From Ruminococcus sp. JC304 (GTDB taxonomy: Bacteria > Bacillota > Clostridia > Lachnospirales > Lachnospiraceae), in contig HE978651.1 in assembly GCA_000285855.2 (NCBI GenBank), positions 2,729,489-2,793,488 of the forward strand: a stretch of DNA of 64,000 bases, read 5' to 3'. The translations under genes and the position numbers were made by a program. This document shows, piece by piece, positions 45,984-55,657 of the stretch. Under the pieces are notes generated by a model. That model saw nothing but the letters and a program-made list of their open reading frames with translations. It ran no database searches and was not told the DNA's origin. Within the stretch, counting starts at the first letter, position 1. Each line of letters starts with the position of its first letter.

Positions 45984-48272
45984 TCAGCGCTTTATATACG
46001 ATGATCCCGTATACCTGCTGTATACCTTGCCATAGGGTTCCTTTACATATGCTTTTATTGCATAGGAATATAATACACCTTTTTGGGCTTTCTTGTCCAG
46101 ATAAGAAGCAGAAGTTCCTTTAGAAATTGTCGCAAGTAATTTGTATTTTTCGCCCTTCTTCTTTCTGTATATCCGATATCCGTCACAGTTTTTCTGCGCC
46201 TTCCAGCGAATACGGATTCCATTTTTCTCTTTTTTTACAGAAGATACTTTCTGCAGTGCAGGAGCTGCCTTTATAACCTCTCCCGGAGTATACGCACTCA
46301 TATAGGTTCTGGTGCTGGATTTGTACCATGCCCGCACTGTATAGCGGTAAGAAGCAGTGGCTGTTATCTTTTTATCCTGGTACTTCAGCACTGTTCCTTT
46401 TACTGCTGCCAGCTTTGTCCATTTTCCTCCGGACGCTGCCTGACGATAGATGTTGTACCCCTGGGCACCGGTCACCTTTTTCCAGGTAATCTGATTATAT
46501 CCATTATTGTTTGCCTTTGCAGTAAATACCGGGGTATCCAGCGTACTTTTGGTATTCAGAGTTCTGGTATGCGCCTTGATCCTAAAGCTATAGCCTAAAG
46601 ATGCCACGTCCTTCCACCCGGCGCTGGCAGATGCCCCCTTGAAAAAGGTCTGGTTCTCTGCCACTCCAGCTGTAGAGGTAAACCATACAGAGCCATTGGT
46701 ATTCTTATACCGGGTACTGTTCTCCACACCAAACTGAATTGTTTTGGAGCCGGCATTTGTCAATACTACTGCATAGGAAGAACCTGGCATAAGAACTACT
46801 TCCGGAATCTCCACCGTCTGCACACCTGCAAAATCCTGAGTATAAGTGACCGGAGCAGAATATGCAGAAGTTCCGCTGAAAGGATCTGAAGGATCTGCCA
46901 GATTGGTATACACCTGAATCCGGTAAACCGCATCATCACTCATAGTCACTACATTAACTTCTCCCAGTGCCTCATCTTTCTCCGGAGCTACCTTGGCTTC
47001 AAAAACAGCTGCTACAGACTGCCCGGTCTTAATACCGGCTTTGGAAATTGCAGAAGAGCCATCGTAGAAATAATTATTGGGATATTTTTCATCATTTACA
47101 GCAACCGCCTCTGCAGTAACCAGATTACTAATGTTCTGATCCTGGTAAGAGAGATAAAAATAACCATCCTCTCCCCAATCCGTCCCCCAGCTGTTTTTAA
47201 CGATCCAGGCACCATCCTGTGTAACCTTGGAGGAAGTCTTAAAATTCGCCTTCGAATAATTGTCATCCCAGCCAACTACAGTCACAATATGATTAATGTA
47301 TCTGACAGGATTATCTCTGACAGGATAACAATAGGCTCCTGTATCCGGGTTGTAATAGGAGGTAGACATATCAAACATAATAGATACTGCCTGATCCCGG
47401 GTGATCATTTCCTTCATTCTCTCCTGAGAATAGTCAGAAAAGCTGGCATTTTTCAGATGTACCACACTGTTATATGCTTTCATATCCGGAATGACCTCTG
47501 ACAGATCCTGGGTATGAGTATCATCTGTAGGCAGCGGCACATCCTCCTCTGTGGTCATTCCGGACCAGGTAGAAAGAAATAACGCTGCCAGATAATCATT
47601 TCCCCCAATTTTATGATAATCTCCGGCTACCCCATTCTGGTCATAAGGAGTATTTCCCAAGGGATCATTCTGTCTGTTGGAAAAAAAATAGGATAAATGT
47701 TCTTCTGACAGATCATAGTTTCCCTTTCCCTGGGCCAGCAGAGAAGACTCCAGAAGAGAAGCCATGCCAAAAGCCCAACAGGTTCCAAAAGGGTGCTGAT
47801 TTTTTACTGATGTAATATAGCCATACTTTCTGGAATCATAAAACGATGGAAAAGCTGATGCTCTCATGCCATATGCCGCAGGTACAGAGCTTAAGTCACT
47901 GTCTACCTGAGGACCGGGATCCAGTTCTGTCAGGCTTCTGATCGGATCCAGCTGTTCCTCTCGCTCTTCCTCTGTGAGAGGCCGTCCTTTGATATACCGG
48001 ATTTCATCAGTATCTCCAGTTGTATCCTCCTCTTCTGCATCCTGAAATTTATCTTCACTGCCATCTGCAGTAAAGGTTTCCTCTGCGGTATTAAATTCAT
48101 CCTCTGCTATAGGAACATCAAACATATGCTCTTCATTCTCTATGGGCAGTTGCACCTCTTCTGCACCGGAAGCAAACAACTCACCTGCAGAAACAGGCAC
48201 AGAAGATATTGTCACAGCAAGCGCAAGGAGCAGAGAAAAAGTCCGCTTTCCGGTAGCTCTTCTTTTCTTCAA
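45984..48272 (-). CDS. Secreted papain-family (C1) cysteine protease with lectin-like and Fn3-type domains
   Basis: The 762-aa protein starts at TTG (48272) after AAAGGAGG; a longer frame to 48380 lacks a ribosome site. After a signal peptide (FSLLLALAVTISSVPVSAG) and acidic pro-region comes the C1A domain. It has catalytic Cys in FGTCWAFGMASLLESS, His in NHIVTVVGWDD and Asn in WIVKNSWGTDWGEDGYF. A lectin-like domain (NYFYDGSSAI region) and two Fn3-type repeats (about residues 580-760) follow. It likely acts outside the cell, perhaps on surface or host proteins. The SH3 protein follows on the same strand. Confidence 0.9.
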   Translation of the reverse strand: MKKRRATGKRTFSLLLALAVTISSVPVSAGELFASGAEEVQLPIENEEHMFDVPIAEDEFNTAEETFTADGSEDKFQDAEEEDTTGDTDEIRYIKGRPLTEEEREEQLDPIRSLTELDPGPQVDSDLSSVPAAYGMRASAFPSFYDSRKYGYITSVKNQHPFGTCWAFGMASLLESSLLAQGKGNYDLSEEHLSYFFSNRQNDPLGNTPYDQNGVAGDYHKIGGNDYLAALFLSTWSGMTTEEDVPLPTDDTHTQDLSEVIPDMKAYNSVVHLKNASFSDYSQERMKEMITRDQAVSIMFDMSTSYYNPDTGAYCYPVRDNPVRYINHIVTVVGWDDNYSKANFKTSSKVTQDGAWIVKNSWGTDWGEDGYFYLSYQDQNISNLVTAEAVAVNDEKYPNNYFYDGSSAISKAGIKTGQSVAAVFEAKVAPEKDEALGEVNVVTMSDDAVYRIQVYTNLADPSDPFSGTSAYSAPVTYTQDFAGVQTVEIPEVVLMPGSSYAVVLTNAGSKTIQFGVENSTRYKNTNGSVWFTSTAGVAENQTFFKGASASAGWKDVASLGYSFRIKAHTRTLNTKSTLDTPVFTAKANNNGYNQITWKKVTGAQGYNIYRQAASGGKWTKLAAVKGTVLKYQDKKITATASYRYTVRAWYKSSTRTYMSAYTPGEVIKAAPALQKVSSVKKEKNGIRIRWKAQKNCDGYRIYRKKKGEKYKLLATISKGTSASYLDKKAQKGVLYSYAIKAYVKEPYGKVYSRYTGSSYIKR

Positions 48273-48309
48273 ATCCGTTCCTCCTTTTCTGATAAAGTAA
48301 TATAAAGTA

Positions 48310-48340
48310 AAGCGGACATTCGCAATCCGCTTCACTACTT
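48310..48340 (-). repeat. 31-bp hairpin repeat, copy B (upstream of the C1 protease)
   Basis: It matches copy A at 11114-11144 in 28 of 31 bases (AGCGGAC/ATTCGCAATCCGCT hairpin region). It lies 38 bp before the protease start. A second small hairpin GCAGTCGC/GCGATCTGC is at 48351-48370. Confidence 0.6.
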
Positions 48341-48447
48341 GCTCATGAACGCAGTCGCTTCGCGATCTGCATTCAAACACTTCATGATATCTTTATGTAT
48401 TGAATTTTATTATATCTATTTATCAGGAAAATGTAAACAGTAACGTA

Positions 48448-48483
48448 AATACCCGCCTCTCCGAAAAAGGAGAGACGGGTATT
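48448..48483 (-). terminator. Terminator after fucI
   Basis: AATACCCGCCTCTCC (48448-48462) pairs with GGAGAGACGGGTATT (48469-48483) with one bulge. It lies just after the minus-strand fucI stop codon at 48532. Confidence 0.75.
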
Positions 48484-48531
48484 GAGGTTTTATCATGTTA
48501 TTTACTTATTGATTATAACTATTTCACCTTA

Positions 48532-50328
48532 TTATTTATAAAGTGGTCCGTAGTTCTTGCATGCTCTGAAGTCTGCGCCTTCTTTGTCCATGCCGAATGC
48601 ATTCCATGCTGCCGGACGATAGATATCTTTCTCAGGAACATTGTGCATGGATACCGGGATTCTCAGCATAGAGCACATTGTGATAAGGTCTGCACCGATG
48701 TGTCCGTAGGAGATTGCACCGTGGTTAGCTCCCCAGTTGTTCATTACATCATAAGCTGTCTTGAACGGTCCTTCTTTTCCATCACATCTTGGAGCGAACC
48801 ATGTACATGGCCATGTATAGTCTGTACGTTTCCAGAGTTTGTCAGATACTTCTGCCGGAAGAGCTACTGTCCATCCTTCAGCGATCTGCAGAACCGGTCC
48901 AAGTCCTTTCACAAGGTTCAGACGGATCATAGTTGCAGGCATCTGAGCTTTTGTTTCATAACGGCTGGAGTATCCGCCTCCACGGAAGTATCCGTTGTCA
49001 GCCATACACCATTCTGTGTTATCCATGATTGCTTTCTGATCTTCTTCTGTGATATCCCACCACTGTTTCATAACAGCATTGCCGTTTTCATCTTTAGCTT
49101 CTCCGTTAGCATCGAGGCAGGCAGCACCTGAATTGATCAGATGAAGGAATCCACCAGCTTCTTTCGCAACGCCTTCAAGGTCATATCCTGTAGCTTTCTT
49201 AACAGCCTCAGGGCTCCAGTATGTACGAACATCAGCAAAGATCTGTGCTCTGTTTGTAAGAAGTTTCATGAACATCATTCCAAGTCCGTTAAGAACATCG
49301 TTCTCTGTAGCCAGGATGTATGGCTCACGTGCTCCGTTCCAGTCAAAGGAAGTATTCAGCATAGCTTCTGCAAAGTCACCGTTCGGATAGAAGTCTGTCC
49401 ACTGTCTCTGTCCCTGGAAACCGGCTGCCAGAGCATTGTGTCCGATTGCTTCTTCAGAGAATGCAGGATCAAGGTTATCACAGCCGTTCATCAGCTCTTT
49501 GATGATAACTGCCATCTTAACAACAAACTCGAACTGCTCTTCTTTCTTCTCAGCTGAGAACTGAAGTTCTTCAGGGTTCTTGTCCCATCCGATCTTGCAG
49601 GTTTCTTTTGCCCATTTCAGAGCTTTTTCAAATTCTGCGTGATCATAGATGCCTTCTGTCATACGACGGATGATTTCTACCTCATCAACAGACTCAACTC
49701 TCATTCCAAGATAAGATTCGATGAAATCGGAATCAATGATAGATCCGCCGATACCCATTGTTACAGAACCGATCTGCAGATAGGATTTTCCTCTCATGGA
49801 TGCAGCTGCAACTGCTGCGCGTCCGAATCTTAACAGTTTTTCTTTAACATCTTCCGGAATAGATGTGTCATCAGCTTCCTGAACATCATGTCCATAGATA
49901 CCAAATGCCGGAAGTCCTTTCTGTGCATGTGTAGCAAGTACAGATGCAAGGTATACAGCACCAGGTCTTTCTGTTCCGTTGAATCCCCATACAGCTTTGA
50001 TTGTCTGTGGATCCATGTCCATTGTCTCAGCACCGTAGCACCAGCATGGTGTAACTGTAAGAGTGATATCAACGCCTTCTCTGCGGAATTTATCTGCACA
50101 TGCAGCGCTCTCACCAACACGTCCGATGGTTGTATCAGCGATTACAACCTTAACAGGTTCACCGTTGGAATATCTTAAATTCTCTTCAAATAATTTGGCA
50201 GCTGATTTTGCCATGTTCATTGTCTGATCTTCCAGAGATCCACGAACATCCAATGCTCCTCTACGACCATCGATAGTAGGTCTGATTCCGATTACCGGAT
50301 AGCTGCCAATTAATCTGCTCTTTGCCAT
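48532..50328 (-). CDS. fucI: L-fucose isomerase
   Basis: The 598-aa length matches FucI, which converts L-fucose to L-fuculose using Mn2+. Conserved parts include [21 protein letters not shown] at the N-terminus, [13 protein letters not shown] and [15 protein letters not shown]. The start follows AGGAGG. A divergent AraC gene at 50.5 kb is the likely regulator. The kinase and aldolase for fuculose are not adjacent; rhaB at 33 kb could supply the kinase. Confidence 0.93.
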   Translation of the reverse strand: MAKSRLIGSYPVIGIRPTIDGRRGALDVRGSLEDQTMNMAKSAAKLFEENLRYSNGEPVKVVIADTTIGRVGESAACADKFRREGVDITLTVTPCWCYGAETMDMDPQTIKAVWGFNGTERPGAVYLASVLATHAQKGLPAFGIYGHDVQEADDTSIPEDVKEKLLRFGRAAVAAASMRGKSYLQIGSVTMGIGGSIIDSDFIESYLGMRVESVDEVEIIRRMTEGIYDHAEFEKALKWAKETCKIGWDKNPEELQFSAEKKEEQFEFVVKMAVIIKELMNGCDNLDPAFSEEAIGHNALAAGFQGQRQWTDFYPNGDFAEAMLNTSFDWNGAREPYILATENDVLNGLGMMFMKLLTNRAQIFADVRTYWSPEAVKKATGYDLEGVAKEAGGFLHLINSGAACLDANGEAKDENGNAVMKQWWDITEEDQKAIMDNTEWCMADNGYFRGGGYSSRYETKAQMPATMIRLNLVKGLGPVLQIAEGWTVALPAEVSDKLWKRTDYTWPCTWFAPRCDGKEGPFKTAYDVMNNWGANHGAISYGHIGADLITMCSMLRIPVSMHNVPEKDIYRPAAWNAFGMDKEGADFRACKNYGPLYK

Positions 50329-50547
50329 AATAAAATTACCTCCTGAATTTATTTTGTGTCTTTACCCCTATTTATCAGGAAAACACAGTACTTTTAAAAA
50401 TCATGGTTTTTCCTGACTGTTTCTGTTACTATTATACATTTGCATTCCATAATTTACTTGTGTTATAATAGCAAAAAACAGTACAATATTCACTTTTTCT
50501 GTAATGATTATAAAATTTCTGTAAATTTCTGTAAGGAGGAGATTTTT

Positions 50548-51396
50548 TTGCATGATTTAGGACGTAATGAGGACCGGCCAAGAGGAACCTATTCCTTCCC
50601 TTTTGAGTTTCATCACATTGACCATACCCATCCCAGATATGTCATGTCTTATCACTGGCATGTAGAATATGAGATTATAAGGATCCTCAAAGGGAAACTC
50701 ACCGTCACTTTAGACGAAAAAAGTTTTGTTGCAAATGAAAATGATGTTATTTTTATACATAGTGGAATTCTCCATTCCGGAATTCCGGAAGACTGTGTTT
50801 ACCAGTGCATTGTTTTTGATATGAATACTTTTCTGAAAATCAATTCTGCCTGTGCAGAATATATACAAATGATCCTTCACCAGGAAATGATGATTTTTCC
50901 TCATTTTACAGAAGAACAACCGGAGATTCTTTCCTGCATCTCCTCTCTTTTTCGCGCGATCAGCGAGAAAAGAACCGGTTATGAGCTGATTGTATTTGGA
51001 CAATTTTACCACTTTTTTGGTCTTATTTTTAGTAATCATTACTGTCTGGACAATCCCACACAAAACCGCAAAGATTACAAACGTATCCTGCAGCTAAAAC
51101 AGGTGCTGGAATTCATTGAAAAGAATTATACCAACCCTCTGACTCTGCAGCAACTTTCTGCCTCTGTATCCATGTCTCCCAAATACTTCTGCCGGTTCTT
51201 TTCGGAGATGACTCATCAGACACCAATGGATTATCTAAACCGGCAACGGATCGAGGAAGCTTGTTACCAGCTGGCAGCCACCGATGATTCCATCACTGAG
51301 ATTGCCTATAGAAATGGATTTAATGATCTCAGTTATTTTATCCGGACATTTAAGAAATATAAGGGAACTACCCCCGGAAAATACAAACGAAGATAA
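50548..51396 (+). CDS. AraC-family transcriptional regulator, divergent from fucI
   Basis: The 282-aa protein starts at TTG (50548) after AAGGAGGAG; a frame extension to 50440 has no ribosome site. A cupin-type sensor (about residues 15-100; MSYHWHVEYEIIRILKGKL) and an AraC DNA-binding domain (about residues 185-280; MSPKYFCRFFSEMT) are visible. It likely controls fucI in response to fucose. Confidence 0.9.
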   Translation: MHDLGRNEDRPRGTYSFPFEFHHIDHTHPRYVMSYHWHVEYEIIRILKGKLTVTLDEKSFVANENDVIFIHSGILHSGIPEDCVYQCIVFDMNTFLKINSACAEYIQMILHQEMMIFPHFTEEQPEILSCISSLFRAISEKRTGYELIVFGQFYHFFGLIFSNHYCLDNPTQNRKDYKRILQLKQVLEFIEKNYTNPLTLQQLSASVSMSPKYFCRFFSEMTHQTPMDYLNRQRIEEACYQLAATDDSITEIAYRNGFNDLSYFIRTFKKYKGTTPGKYKRR

Positions 51397-51445
51397 AATC
51401 ACGACAGATATTTTCCCTCCAGACCTGAATCTGTCCCATTGCACT

Positions 51446-51500
51446 AAAAAAGGGAGGATGTAAAAAAGCTCGATTGAGTTTTTTCGCTTCCCCCTTTTTA
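51446..51500. terminator. Terminator after the AraC gene
   Basis: AAAAAGGGAGG (about 51446-51457) and CTTCCCCCTTTTT (51488-51500) pair, with an inner A6/T6 stem. T-rich ends occur on both strands. Confidence 0.65.
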
Positions 51501-51516
51501 TGTACTTCCTCTGATT

Positions 51517-51639
51517 TTATTCAACAGAAGCTATGGCAAATGTCTGAGTGACATTTTCTTTTGTAACAGAAGAAATCCCTGATTCAAATCGGATTTTTAG
51601 AAAACAGACTTTTATATGAATCTTCTCTTTTGCCACCAT
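51517..51639 (-). CDS. Possible 40-aa small ORF or gene remnant
   Basis: A 40-codon frame (ATG at 51639, stop TAA at 51517) reads MVAKEKIHIKVCFLKIRFES, then ...KENVTQTFAIASVE. It has no good ribosome site. The composition is protein-like but I recognise no family. It lies in the 522-bp gap 51397-51918, which otherwise holds the terminator, the DhaK promoter and motif. Confidence 0.2.
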   Translation of the reverse strand: MVAKEKIHIKVCFLKIRFESGISSVTKENVTQTFAIASVE

Positions 51640-51782
51640 ATTTATTCTAGCAGACAAAAATATATATTTCAATTAGAATCGTCCACGATTATCTTGGATA
51701 ATCTGACAACAAAATCTCCCTGCATTTCCTTTTATGTTGCTTTTTGGTTATTTTTTATATTTTTTCCAAAAATAACGCCACA

Positions 51783-51827
51783 TTTCAGTACATTTTAATT
51801 GACAAAACAACAGATAAGAATTAAAAT
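51783..51827 (+). promoter_or_regulatory. dhaK promoter with upstream shared motif
   Basis: TTGACA (51799-51804) and TAAAAT (51822-51827) have a 17-bp spacer. Just upstream, TTTCAGTACATTTT (51783-51796) also occurs at 60907-60920 upstream of the ABC operon at the far end of the cluster. It is a candidate operator for the cluster's DeoR regulator. Confidence 0.65.
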
Positions 51828-51918
51828 TATAGTTACAAAATCCAATATTTTTGGGCTTAGAATCAATTTTATTATCAATTTTTATCCAATCACATTTCAA
51901 AGAACAAGGAGGTATCTT

Positions 51919-52911
51919 ATGAAAAAAATCATCAATGCACCGGAGAATTATGTAGATGACATGCTCAAGGGTATCTATGCAGCCCACTCAGATGAAGTCA
52001 AATATGCTGCTGATGATCTGCGCTGCTACTGCAGAGCAGAAAAAAAAGACGGTAAGGTAGCAATCATCACAGGCGGAGGTTCTGGTCATCTTCCTCTGTT
52101 CCTGGGTTATGTAGGCGATGGATTGATCGATGGCTGTGGCGTAGGCGGCGTTTTTCAATCTCCTTCCCCAGAGCAGATCTATAACATTGCCAAAGAAGTA
52201 GAAGCCGGTGCAGGTGTATTGTATCTGTACGGAAACTATACAGGAGATATTATGACCTTTGATATGGCCACTGATCTCTGCGATATGGACGATATTGAAT
52301 GTAAAAGCATCGTTGGTGCAGATGATGTGAATTCTCACAAAGATCCTGCCACACGACGCGGCGTAGCAGGAATCTATTTTATGTTCAAAGCCGCAGGCGC
52401 ACGCGCTGACGAAGGCGGCACGCTGGATGAAGTTCTTGCAGCCGCACAGCTGGCCAAGGATAATACCCGAACTGTAGGTTTTGCTTTAACACCATGCATC
52501 ATTCCAGAAGTAGGTCATGCCAACTTTGAATTAAAAGAAAACGAAATGGCTATGGGTATGGGAATCCACGGCGAACCAGGTGTATGGAACGGACCTTTAA
52601 AAACTTCCCGTGAAATCGCAGAAGAATCCCTCAACACTCTTCTTGGCGATATGCCATTGAAAGAGGGCGATGAAGTTTCCATATTAATAAACGGGCTGGG
52701 AGCTACTTCCATTGAAGAATTATACATTTTATCTAATGATGTTACAGAGATTCTTCATTCCAAAGGAATTAAAATCTACAAAACAATCGTAGGTGAGTAC
52801 GCTACTTCCATGGAAATGGCAGGCGCTTCTATCTCCATCTGTAAAATGAATGATGAAATGAAGAAATATATGGATCACCCTGTAAAAACTCCATTTATCT
52901 GTCAGAAATAA
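51919..52911 (+). CDS. DhaK-family kinase subunit (atypical)
   Basis: The 330-aa protein has the Dak1 fold. Dha-binding features are partly kept: H217 in GIHGEPG (covalent substrate binding in DhaK) and D109 in NYTGD. The usual GGGSGHEP motif reads GGGSGHLP here (residues 52-59), which may point to a substrate other than dihydroxyacetone. The ATG at 51919 follows AAGGAGG; an upstream frame to 51799 is an extension. dhaL follows at 21 bp. No DhaM gene is nearby. It would act in the cytoplasm with DhaL as the nucleotide-binding subunit. Confidence 0.85.
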   Translation: MKKIINAPENYVDDMLKGIYAAHSDEVKYAADDLRCYCRAEKKDGKVAIITGGGSGHLPLFLGYVGDGLIDGCGVGGVFQSPSPEQIYNIAKEVEAGAGVLYLYGNYTGDIMTFDMATDLCDMDDIECKSIVGADDVNSHKDPATRRGVAGIYFMFKAAGARADEGGTLDEVLAAAQLAKDNTRTVGFALTPCIIPEVGHANFELKENEMAMGMGIHGEPGVWNGPLKTSREIAEESLNTLLGDMPLKEGDEVSILINGLGATSIEELYILSNDVTEILHSKGIKIYKTIVGEYATSMEMAGASISICKMNDEMKKYMDHPVKTPFICQK

Positions 52912-52932
52912 TAAATATAAGGGGGAACAAAA

Positions 52933-53577
52933 ATGGACAAAATCCTTTTCGAACAGATTCCCGACTTATTTACCAGTGTAGGAAATCTGTTTATAGAGAA
53001 AAAAGAAGAATTATGTGAAATGGATGCTCGTCTTGGTGATGGGGATCTGGGACTTACCATGAGTAAAGGCTACGGTTCACTTCCGGATATCATGCGCGCA
53101 GAAGCAGAAGGCGCTGCCGGAGATATCGGTAAGCTTCTGATGAAATCCGGTATGAAGATGTCATCTTTGGTTCCTTCCACAATGGGATTTCTTATGTCAA
53201 CCGGCATTATGGAAGGTGGAAAAGCATTAAAGGGAAAAACCGAACTAGATGCTTCTGGCCTTGCCGCTTATCTTACAGGATTTGCAGCCGGTGTACAGAA
53301 ACGAGGCAAATGTGAGCCAGGTCAGCGCACGATCTACGATTCCATTCTCCCCGCAGCACAGGCTGCGGAAAAAGCTGCAAAAGAAGGCTGCTCTTTACAG
53401 GATGTTATCACCCAGGCATTAGCTGCTGCCAAAGCGGGAGTCGATGCCACCAAAGACATGGTGCCGGTCTTCGGAAAAGCTGCTGTTCATGCCGCACAAT
53501 GTGTAGGAGTTGAAGATCAGGGAGCTGTGGCTGGTTATTACAAAATCTTAGGATTAAGTAAATACATATGTGAATAA
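52933..53577 (+). CDS. DhaL-family kinase subunit (atypical)
   Basis: The 214-aa protein has the Mg/ADP-binding DARLGDGDLGLTMSKG motif (D31, D36, D38) and EPGQRTIYDSI. The usual GGTSG-type segment is replaced by VPSTMGFL. It would supply the nucleotide to DhaK. In PTS-linked systems DhaM re-phosphorylates the bound ADP, but none is here, so ATP use or a distant DhaM is possible. Confidence 0.85.
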   Translation: MDKILFEQIPDLFTSVGNLFIEKKEELCEMDARLGDGDLGLTMSKGYGSLPDIMRAEAEGAAGDIGKLLMKSGMKMSSLVPSTMGFLMSTGIMEGGKALKGKTELDASGLAAYLTGFAAGVQKRGKCEPGQRTIYDSILPAAQAAEKAAKEGCSLQDVITQALAAAKAGVDATKDMVPVFGKAAVHAAQCVGVEDQGAVAGYYKILGLSKYICE

Positions 53578-53583
53578 TTTTCA

Positions 53584-53630
53584 AAGACAGCCGCAGTCCC
53601 GTAACAAGGATTGAGGCTGTCTTATTTTTC
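53584..53630 (+). terminator. Terminator after dhaL
   Basis: AAGACAGCC (53584-53592) and GGCTGTCTT (53615-53623) pair, with an inner AGTCC/GGATT stem. ATTTTT follows. Confidence 0.75.
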
Positions 53631-53651
53631 CAAAAGAAAGGAGGATTTTTT

Positions 53652-54404
53652 TTGCTTGCAATTTCACGTCAAAACCTTATCAAAGAGCTTTTGCAGGAAA
53701 ACAAAAGTGTGACTATCGCAGATCTGGCAGTGCGTATGAACGTAACCCGTGAAACCATCCGACGTGATCTGCGTGCCATGGAAAAAGAGCATGAGCTGAT
53801 CCGCACCCACGGAGGAGCCTATATTCTGGACGGTGTCCAGAATGATCTGGACATTTCCACCAGACAGGTTTTAAAAATCGAGGAAAAGAAGGCCATTGCT
53901 TTAAAATGTGATGCACTGATCCAGACAGGAGAAATTATTTATCTGGACAACTCTACCACAGCCTGGTTTATTGCCAACAAAATATCAAACAGGAAACTCA
54001 CGGTTGTTACCAATTCACTTGAAATAGCCAATATCCTTTCCACCTCCCAGACCATCCATCTGTTTCTCATCGGCGGGGAATATTCCCAGAGAACCAAAAG
54101 CTTCGAGGGCAGCAGTGCCCAACGCAGTCTGAGGCAATATTTTTTCGATAAAGCTTTCATTTCCTGCCGAAGCGTAAACATGGAATCCGGGATCACCGAT
54201 ACCAGTGACAATTCTGCAGTCCTTCATCAGCTGGCTCTTTCCCACGCCAAACAGAAATATCTTGTGGTCGATCACTCCAAACTGGATAATATTTCCTTCT
54301 CCAGCGTTGCCCCTCTTGCAGATCTGAACGGTATTATTATGGATACCGAATTTTCTCCTGAGTGGAAACAATATCTGGACAAACACAATATCCGCTATTA
54401 CTGA
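53652..54404 (+). CDS. DeoR-family transcriptional regulator
   Basis: The 250-aa protein starts at TTG (53652) after AAAGGAGG. The N-terminal helix-turn-helix (VTIADLAVRMNVTRETIRRDL, about residues 21-41) is followed by a DeoR C-terminal sensor (KIEEKKAIALKC, LDNSTTAWFIA, VVDHSKLDNISF), which binds sugar phosphates. It likely controls the surrounding kinase/isomerase/transport genes. Confidence 0.92.
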   Translation: MLAISRQNLIKELLQENKSVTIADLAVRMNVTRETIRRDLRAMEKEHELIRTHGGAYILDGVQNDLDISTRQVLKIEEKKAIALKCDALIQTGEIIYLDNSTTAWFIANKISNRKLTVVTNSLEIANILSTSQTIHLFLIGGEYSQRTKSFEGSSAQRSLRQYFFDKAFISCRSVNMESGITDTSDNSAVLHQLALSHAKQKYLVVDHSKLDNISFSSVAPLADLNGIIMDTEFSPEWKQYLDKHNIRYY

Positions 54405-54411
54405 CCTGATA

Positions 54412-54464
54412 CAAGTAAGTCCCCTGCTTCAATTGCGAAGAGCAATAAGCGGGGGACTTACTTG
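54412..54464. terminator. Hairpin between deoR and mtnA
   Basis: CAAGTAAGTCCCC (54412-54424) and GGGGACTTACTTG (54452-54464) form a 13-bp perfect stem. It lies between convergent genes; no T-run follows on the plus strand. Confidence 0.6.
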
Positions 54465-54515
54465 ATTCGGTTAAAAAGAGGAGCGGAATACTTTCCGCCC
54501 CCTTTCATAATACGT

Positions 54516-55628
54516 TTATTTTTTATCTACATATTTCTCAACCGGTTTGATACCCATCTTCTCGAAGGATTCTTTAAACGGTTCATATGCAATACCTTTT
54601 TCTGTGATAATACCAGTAACCAAACTGTGGTCTGTTACATCAAAGGCAGGATTTACAACACCTACCCCCTCAGGAGCCATACGTTCCTTATACCACATTT
54701 CTGTAACTTCCTCTGCCTTTCGCTGTTCAATATGAATTTCGTCTCCGGACTCCAGAGTCATATCAATGGTAGAGGATGGTGCACATACATAAAACGGAAC
54801 TCCATAATGTTTTGCAATGATGGCAACACCGCTGGTACCAATCTTATTTGCAAAATCTCCATTGGCGGCCACACGGTCACAACCAACAAAAATAATTCCT
54901 ACTTTTCCACCCTTCATCGTATAGGATGCCATATTATCGCACTGTACATATGTGTCAATGCCTGCAGCCTGCATCTCATAAGCGCTTAACCTGGCTCCCT
55001 GTAAAAGCGGACGGGTTTCATCACAGTAAACATGAAGATCTTTCTTCGGATCCCATCCATGTTCCAGGGCAATATACATCGGAGCCAGGGCTGTTCCATA
55101 TTTCGCTGTAGCCAGTGTACCTGCATTACAGTGAGTCATAATGCCCACGCCTTTTCCCAGTTTCTCAAGAAGCTCAAAACCATAAGTACCGATATTTCGG
55201 CTGATCTGGATATCCTCTTCTCTGATTGCATCTGCTTCCTTCATCAGGCGTACCTTCAGATCCGGAATATTCATATGATCTTTCTCTGTAAGCATTACAT
55301 CATGCATACGATTGAGAGCCCAGGAAAGATTTACAGCTGTAGGTCTGGATGAATTGATGTATTCCATCATCTCAGTACATTCTTTTACAAATTTATCTTT
55401 ATCCTCTGTTTCGATCTGATCAGCCAGAACATAATATGCATATGCCCCTGTAACACCAATAGCCGGTGCTCCTCTTACTCTCAGTGAATAAATAGCTTCC
55501 CAGATATCCCCTGCCTTGGAAATGCTGAGGTATTTACACTCGTTCGGAAGCAGTGTCTGATCCAGGATTACAATTTCTTTTTTGTTTTCCGCAAGTTTCA
55601 CGGTATCCAGATTAAGTGCATTTTCCAT
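54516..55628 (-). CDS. mtnA: S-methyl-5-thioribose-1-phosphate isomerase family
   Basis: The 370-aa protein converts 5-methylthioribose 1-phosphate to the ribulose form. The motifs RGAPAIGVTGAYA, NLSWALNRM, THCNAGTLATAKYGTAL (catalytic Cys), DETRPLLQGARLSAYE and GCDRVAANGDFANKIGT (catalytic Asp) are present. The ATG at 55628 follows AAGGAG; a frame to 55649 is longer. It follows the kinase on the same strand. 5-deoxyribose 1-phosphate or ribose 1-phosphate could also be the substrate. Confidence 0.92.
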   Translation of the reverse strand: MENALNLDTVKLAENKKEIVILDQTLLPNECKYLSISKAGDIWEAIYSLRVRGAPAIGVTGAYAYYVLADQIETEDKDKFVKECTEMMEYINSSRPTAVNLSWALNRMHDVMLTEKDHMNIPDLKVRLMKEADAIREEDIQISRNIGTYGFELLEKLGKGVGIMTHCNAGTLATAKYGTALAPMYIALEHGWDPKKDLHVYCDETRPLLQGARLSAYEMQAAGIDTYVQCDNMASYTMKGGKVGIIFVGCDRVAANGDFANKIGTSGVAIIAKHYGVPFYVCAPSSTIDMTLESGDEIHIEQRKAEEVTEMWYKERMAPEGVGVVNPAFDVTDHSLVTGIITEKGIAYEPFKESFEKMGIKPVEKYVDKK

Positions 55629-55657
55629 AACATCCGTCTCCTTTATCAAATATTTTT

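Noticed and set aside
51919-53577. Standard PTS dihydroxyacetone kinase operon
   Set aside because: No DhaM and altered motifs in both subunits.
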